Source: an uncultured Pseudomonadota bacterium (lineage in GTDB: Bacteria; Myxococcota; UBA796). Taken from it: a stretch of 9,211 bases of DNA. Under the pieces are notes generated by a model. The model was not told the DNA's origin, ran no database searches, and was given only the letters and a program-made list of their open reading frames with translations. The DNA is taken from the NCBI GenBank assembly GCA_913040875.1, contig CAJWHX010000110.1, forward strand, positions 1 through 9,211, written 5' to 3'. A program made the position numbers and the translations under genes. This document shows, in pieces, positions 6,255 through 9,211 of this stretch; the first letter of the stretch is position 1; every line of letters starts with the position of its first letter.

Positions 6255-6500
6255 ATGATTGAAGGTATTGCTTTTGCACTGATTATGAAGAAGGTTCAGA
6301 TTGCATTAATTGCATTTGGAATTGTCGTCTCTGCGGTATTAAGTATATACAATCTGCCTTGGGATGGTGTAGAGTGGGAGGCTCTGTCTAGCACTATCCG
6401 AAAGCTGAAGTCGGTTGCGTTTAAAGTACCATGGATCAATAAATCGGTTGGTCCATCAGTCGATATAGAAAGTGTCAACTGCAATACGGTCATTAATTGA
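6255..6500 (+). CDS. Small single-span membrane protein of unknown function
   Basis: This 81-residue protein starts at ATG 6255 with GAGG at 6245-6248 and a six-base spacer. An in-frame ATG at 6219 would add twelve residues but sits on the predicted transcription start, and ATG 6240 has no ribosome site. Residues 11-30 (MKKVQIALIAFGIVVSAVLS) form a Lys-led hydrophobic segment, either a membrane anchor or an uncleaved signal; no lipobox follows. The rest is a polar tail with WDGVEWEAL, a Lys/Arg-bearing stretch (TIRKLKSVAFKVPW) and one late cysteine. I recognise no family. It is divergent from the WYL regulator and upstream of leuS, separated by a structured region and a terminator, so it is probably transcribed alone. 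It is too long and not rich enough in leucine to be a leuS leader peptide. Confidence 0.55.
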   Translation: MIEGIAFALIMKKVQIALIAFGIVVSAVLSIYNLPWDGVEWEALSSTIRKLKSVAFKVPWINKSVGPSVDIESVNCNTVIN

Positions 6501-6512
6501 CCAGTTTTTGAG

Positions 6513-6547
6513 GGGCTGATTTTGTGAATTTAAATTCACTGTAGCCC
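6513..6547. repeat. Nested inverted repeat with 16-bp perfect palindrome
   Basis: GTGAATTTAAATTCAC (6524-6539) is a perfect palindrome just after the stop codon of the small membrane protein gene. It is flanked by GGGCT (6513-6517) and AGCCC (6543-6547), which also pair, giving an extended hairpin with an internal bulge. No T-tract follows, so it is not a typical terminator. It could be a protein-binding site or an mRNA-stabilising 3' structure. Confidence 0.55.
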
Positions 6548-6594
6548 ATCATTAAATCGTTCATTGAATGATGTTTGGCCAAACTAGTTTTGGG

Positions 6595-6657
6595 AAGAGT
6601 CGTCGGTTTGAGGGAATTTTGAGGGAAATTTGGAAAGACTGACGGCTCTTTTTATTT
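6595..6657 (+). terminator. Intrinsic terminator with long stem and large loop
   Basis: GAGTCGTCGG (6597-6606) pairs with CTGACGGCTC (6639-6648), ten base pairs including two G-U pairs, extended by AA/TT at the base (6595-6596 with 6649-6650), and is followed by TTTTTATTT. The loop is unusually large at 32 bases and contains a tandem repeat. It would end transcription from the small membrane protein gene, or attenuate readthrough into leuS about 100 bases downstream. Confidence 0.65.
6607..6638 (+). repeat. Tandem 11-base repeat in the terminator loop
   Basis: TTTGAGGGAA occurs at 6607-6616 and again at 6618-6627, an 11-base period, with a degenerate third unit TTTGGAAAG (6629-6637). Together with TTGGGAAG just upstream (6590-6597) this clusters four GGA motifs. 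Two are AGGGA, matching the ANGGA core bound by CsrA/RsmA proteins; the match may be chance. Confidence 0.4.
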
Positions 6658-6756
6658 GATTGAGCGCTGGATAATTTTGCGCTATTCAACATCGTAGATG
6701 TGCTTGCATTTTCGTTATATTGGGGTTACTTGGCTTCACTCAACCATGGAGAAGAG
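6658..6756 (+). promoter_or_regulatory. leuS: leuS leader region and ribosome binding site
   Basis: This stretch separates the terminator from leuS. It contains a short hairpin, AGCGC (6663-6667) with GCGCT (6679-6683) and an 11-base loop with no T-tract, and possible -10 hexamers GATAAT (6670-6675) and TATATT (6716-6721), neither with a good -35. GGAG at 6748-6751 with a five-base spacer is a good Shine-Dalgarno for ATG 6757. No T-box sequence is present. Confidence 0.4.
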
Positions 6757-9211
6757 ATGAGTCTGTATAAGCCTGAATCAATAGAGTCGAAGTGGCAAGA
6801 ATATTGGATGCACAATCGTAGTTTTGTTGCTGAACAAGAGTCTGATAAACCAAAGTATTATGTTCTGTGTATGTTTCCATATCCATCGGGTTCTGGTTTG
6901 CATGTAGGGCATCCATTGTCTTACACAGCTGTAGATATTGTTGCCCGCTATAAAAGGATGAAGGGATTTAATGTTCTCAATCCGATGGGATGGGATGCTT
7001 TTGGTCTACCGGCAGAGCGAGCAGCAGTTCGTGAAAATCGTCATCCTGCGGAGATCACCAAGGAAAATGTAGCCAACTTTAAGAATCAGCTGCTGAAACT
7101 TGGGTTCTCATTTGATTGGGAACGTGAAGTGAGTACCTCTTCGGAAAAGTATTATCACTGGACGCAGTGGATTTTTCTCAAACTTCATGAGAGGGGATTG
7201 GCATATCTGGCAGAAGTTCCTGTAAACTGGTGTCCAGCACAGGGTACGGTTCTTGCCAATGAGGAAGTCGTAGATGGAAAGTACGTAGAGACAGGGGATT
7301 TTGTTGAACGGAAGATGATGAAGCAGTGGATGCTGAAAATCACCGCTTATGCCCAGCGTCTCCTCGATGATTTGGATGGTCTAGATTGGCCCGTAGGTGT
7401 ACTCGAGATGCAACGTCAGTGGATCGGCCGATCAGAAGGTGCAAGACTGAAGTTTAGTGTTGCCGATACAGATGCTGATTTTGAGGTGTATACGACGCGT
7501 CCGGACACACTCTTTGGTGCGACCTATTGTGTTCTTGCTCCGGAGCATCCTTTGGTACTGCAGCTTTGTACAGACGATAAAAGAGAACTCATCAATGACT
7601 ATGTTGAGTCTGCTAAAAATCGGTCGGATTTGGAAAGACAAGTGGCCAGTGAAAAGGACAAAACAGGCGTCTTTACCGGAGCGTACGCTGTGAACCCTGT
7701 CAATGGAAAGCACATTCCAATTTGGGTGGCAGATTATGTGCTAATTTCTTATGGAACGGGTGCCATTATGGCGGTACCGGCACACGATGAGCGAGACCAC
7801 GCTTTTGCCAGAAAGTTTGGTATTGATATTATTCCTGTCATTCAACCAGGTGAAGGGGCGGATGTCCAAGAGGAAGCCTGGACAGAAGATGGGGTTCTGA
7901 TCAATTCTGGACGTTTCGATGGACTCAATGTTGGTGATGCAAAAACTCAAATCACAGCGTGGTTGGAAGAGGAAGGTATTGGCCAGCAAGAAGTCAATTT
8001 TAAACTGCGTGACTGGCTCTTTTCTCGGCAACGTTATTGGGGTGAACCATTTCCGATTGTGTATACCGAAGACGATGTACCTCATCCTGTGTCGACAGAA
8101 GAACTTCCCATTCGCCTACCGCATATTGAAGCGTATCGTCCAACGGCGGATGGTGAACCACCCCTTGCTCGAGCAGAGGAGTGGCGTAAAACCGAGTGGA
8201 ATGGTCAGCCTGCCTTGCGAGAAACCAACACGATGCCTCAATGGGCTGGGTCATGTTGGTATTATCTACGCTATATGGATGCTGGAAATCCAGAGGCGCC
8301 ATTTTCGCCGGGAGCAGTTCAATATTGGAAGAATGTGGACTTGTACATTGGTGGTGTAGAGCATGCTGTGTTGCACTTGTTGTACGCTCGTTTCTGGCAC
8401 AAGGTGCTGTATGACTGTGGATTGGTACCAACCAAAGAACCGTTCCAGCAACTCTTTAATCAAGGGATGATTTTGGCGTATTCTTACCGAGATGCGCTGG
8501 GTAAGTACCATCATCCATCTGAAGTTGAACAACGGGGCGACCAATACTTTGTAATGGGAAGTGATACAGAGGTATTTAGCCAAGTCGAAAAGATGTCTAA
8601 ATCCAAGCGGAATACCGTCGATCCATTGGAGATTGTAGACGATTTTGGAGCCGATACATTACGCATGTACGAACTCTTTATGGGCCCGCTTGAGCAAGTG
8701 AAACCTTGGCAAACCTCAGGATGTAAAGGGGTTCGAAACTTTCTAAATAAAACGTGGAGACTTTTCATCGGAGAAGACGAAGCGCTGCGTCCATTTGGTC
8801 AGGCTAGGGAAGAAGTGACTCGAGCTCTCCATGTTGCCATTAAAGAAACGACAGAAGGAATCGAAGGCTTGAAGTTCAACACACCAATCTCAAAGATGAT
8901 GGAGTTTGTGAATGCCTGTAGCAACACAATGCCACCCAAAGAAGAAGTCTCGGCATTTGTTCGAATCTTGGCACCATATGCGCCACATATTGCTGAGGAG
9001 TTGTGGGAAAAACTTGGAAACTCTGACAGTCTGACATATGCGGAGTGGCCAAAGTGGGATGAAAAGGCGTTGGTTCGACAAACTGTGAACGTAGCCGTAA
9101 AGGTTTCTACAGCGAAAAGACCTGTAGCTGTCATACAATGTCCAGCAGATGCGAGTCAAGAAGCTGTCTTGGAGATGGCAAAGGCCCATCCCAAAGTGGC
9201 TGCGAAGCTTG
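6757..9211 (+). CDS. leuS: Leucyl-tRNA synthetase, 3'-truncated by window edge
   Basis: LeuRS charges tRNA-Leu with leucine in the cytoplasm and hydrolyses mischarged tRNA. The frame is open for 818 codons from ATG 6757 to the edge; bacterial LeuRS is usually 800-880 residues, so only the C-terminal end is missing. The class I signature is HVGH (49-52) within FPYPSGSGLHVGHP, and the second is KMSKS (612-616). The CP1 editing domain carries TTRPDTLFGATY (Thr246-Thr247) and YGTGAIMAVPAHDERD ending at Asp347, equivalent to the conserved editing aspartate. RDWLFSRQRYWGEPFPI and AGSCWYYLRY mark return to the catalytic core, and LAPYAPHIAEELWEKLG lies in the anticodon-binding helical domain. No Cys pairs are seen after SRQRYWGEPFPI, so the zinc knuckle of some homologues seems absent. 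Editing and catalytic residues are intact, so this is a functional housekeeping gene. It is preceded by a good ribosome site and a terminator that insulates it from the upstream small gene. Confidence 0.98.
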   Translation, partial: MSLYKPESIESKWQEYWMHNRSFVAEQESDKPKYYVLCMFPYPSGSGLHVGHPLSYTAVDIVARYKRMKGFNVLNPMGWDAFGLPAERAAVRENRHPAEITKENVANFKNQLLKLGFSFDWEREVSTSSEKYYHWTQWIFLKLHERGLAYLAEVPVNWCPAQGTVLANEEVVDGKYVETGDFVERKMMKQWMLKITAYAQRLLDDLDGLDWPVGVLEMQRQWIGRSEGARLKFSVADTDADFEVYTTRPDTLFGATYCVLAPEHPLVLQLCTDDKRELINDYVESAKNRSDLERQVASEKDKTGVFTGAYAVNPVNGKHIPIWVADYVLISYGTGAIMAVPAHDERDHAFARKFGIDIIPVIQPGEGADVQEEAWTEDGVLINSGRFDGLNVGDAKTQITAWLEEEGIGQQEVNFKLRDWLFSRQRYWGEPFPIVYTEDDVPHPVSTEELPIRLPHIEAYRPTADGEPPLARAEEWRKTEWNGQPALRETNTMPQWAGSCWYYLRYMDAGNPEAPFSPGAVQYWKNVDLYIGGVEHAVLHLLYARFWHKVLYDCGLVPTKEPFQQLFNQGMILAYSYRDALGKYHHPSEVEQRGDQYFVMGSDTEVFSQVEKMSKSKRNTVDPLEIVDDFGADTLRMYELFMGPLEQVKPWQTSGCKGVRNFLNKTWRLFIGEDEALRPFGQAREEVTRALHVAIKETTEGIEGLKFNTPISKMMEFVNACSNTMPPKEEVSAFVRILAPYAPHIAEELWEKLGNSDSLTYAEWPKWDEKALVRQTVNVAVKVSTAKRPVAVIQCPADASQEAVLEMAKAHPKVAAKL

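Larger units (their letters stand above)
6501..6657 (+). other. Palindrome-rich non-coding stretch, possible structured 3' UTR or small RNA
   Basis: No credible reading frame occupies this interval. It holds, in order, a 16-bp perfect palindrome nested in GGGCT/AGCCC arms, the short palindromes TCATTGAATGA (6561-6571) and TTTGGCCAAA (6574-6583), the paired arms CATCATT/AATGATG (6547-6553, 6567-6573), and an intrinsic terminator. The density suggests a folded RNA, either the tail of the small membrane protein mRNA or an independent transcript. TTGACC at 6497-6502 resembles a -35, but no good -10 follows. It shows no T-box conserved sequence. Confidence 0.3.

Noticed and set aside
6501..6756. 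T-box riboswitch controlling leuS
   Set aside because: A terminator precedes leuS, but I find no T-box consensus sequence or specifier-loop arrangement; the terminator more simply ends the upstream transcript.
7919..8431. Long open frames on both strands inside leuS
   Set aside because: They lie over an intact, recognisable LeuRS frame and their sequences show no domain pattern; they are shadows of the real gene.
1..9211. CRISPR array, insertion sequence, phage or conjugative module
   Set aside because: No regularly spaced repeats, no transposase or integrase motifs and no terminal inverted repeats with target duplications were seen.

Overview
The window is ordinary bacterial chromosome, moderately AT-leaning, with housekeeping genes at both ends: a 3'-truncated mnmG on the minus strand at the left edge and a 3'-truncated leuS on the plus strand at the right edge. 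Between them lie a probable GT-C membrane glycosyltransferase, a tiny membrane protein, an RluA-family pseudouridine synthase, a two-gene operon of a WYL-domain regulator with an unrecognised partner, and a second small membrane protein. I see no transposase, phage gene, tRNA, rRNA or CRISPR. The lineage cannot be fixed from sequence alone. The promoters look sigma70-type with a recurrent -10 of TACAAT, and the style of the orphan proteins faintly recalls deltaproteobacteria or Myxococcota, which is a weak impression only.

Layout. 1-1261 (-): mnmG, the FAD enzyme of tRNA wobble-uridine modification, N-terminal 420 codons. 1262-1448: divergent intergenic region with weak promoters. 1449-2996 (+): multi-spanning GT-C/PMT-like protein. 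2963-3160 (-): 65-residue two-helix membrane protein whose 3' end overlaps the glycosyltransferase gene by 34 bases. 3161-3241: short divergent control region with a perfect 9-bp inverted repeat whose arms each contain a TGATACAAT extended -10. 3242-4213 (+): RluA-family pseudouridine synthase with no ATG/GTG/TTG start where homology requires one; AUA at 3242 behind a Shine-Dalgarno is the best candidate.

4222-6101 (-): operon of a WYL regulator (first) and a 282-residue protein of unknown function (second, 2-base gap). Its promoter is good (TGGACA, 17 bp, TACAAT) and is overlaid by a perfect palindrome, GTGGACA-N5-TGTCCAC, a candidate autoregulatory operator. Divergently, 6255-6500 (+) encodes an 81-residue single-span protein with its own extended -10 promoter. 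6501-6657 is a palindrome-rich non-coding stretch ending in an intrinsic terminator whose large loop carries tandem TTTGAGGGAA repeats. 6658-6756 is the leuS leader, then leuS runs off the edge.

Functionally, mnmG, the pseudouridine synthase and leuS all belong to translation (tRNA modification, rRNA modification, aminoacylation), but they are separate transcription units. The parts most likely to be undescribed are the WYL-regulator operon with its palindrome and unknown partner, the RluA start-codon problem, and the structured region before leuS. None of these amounts to a demonstrable new system from this window alone.
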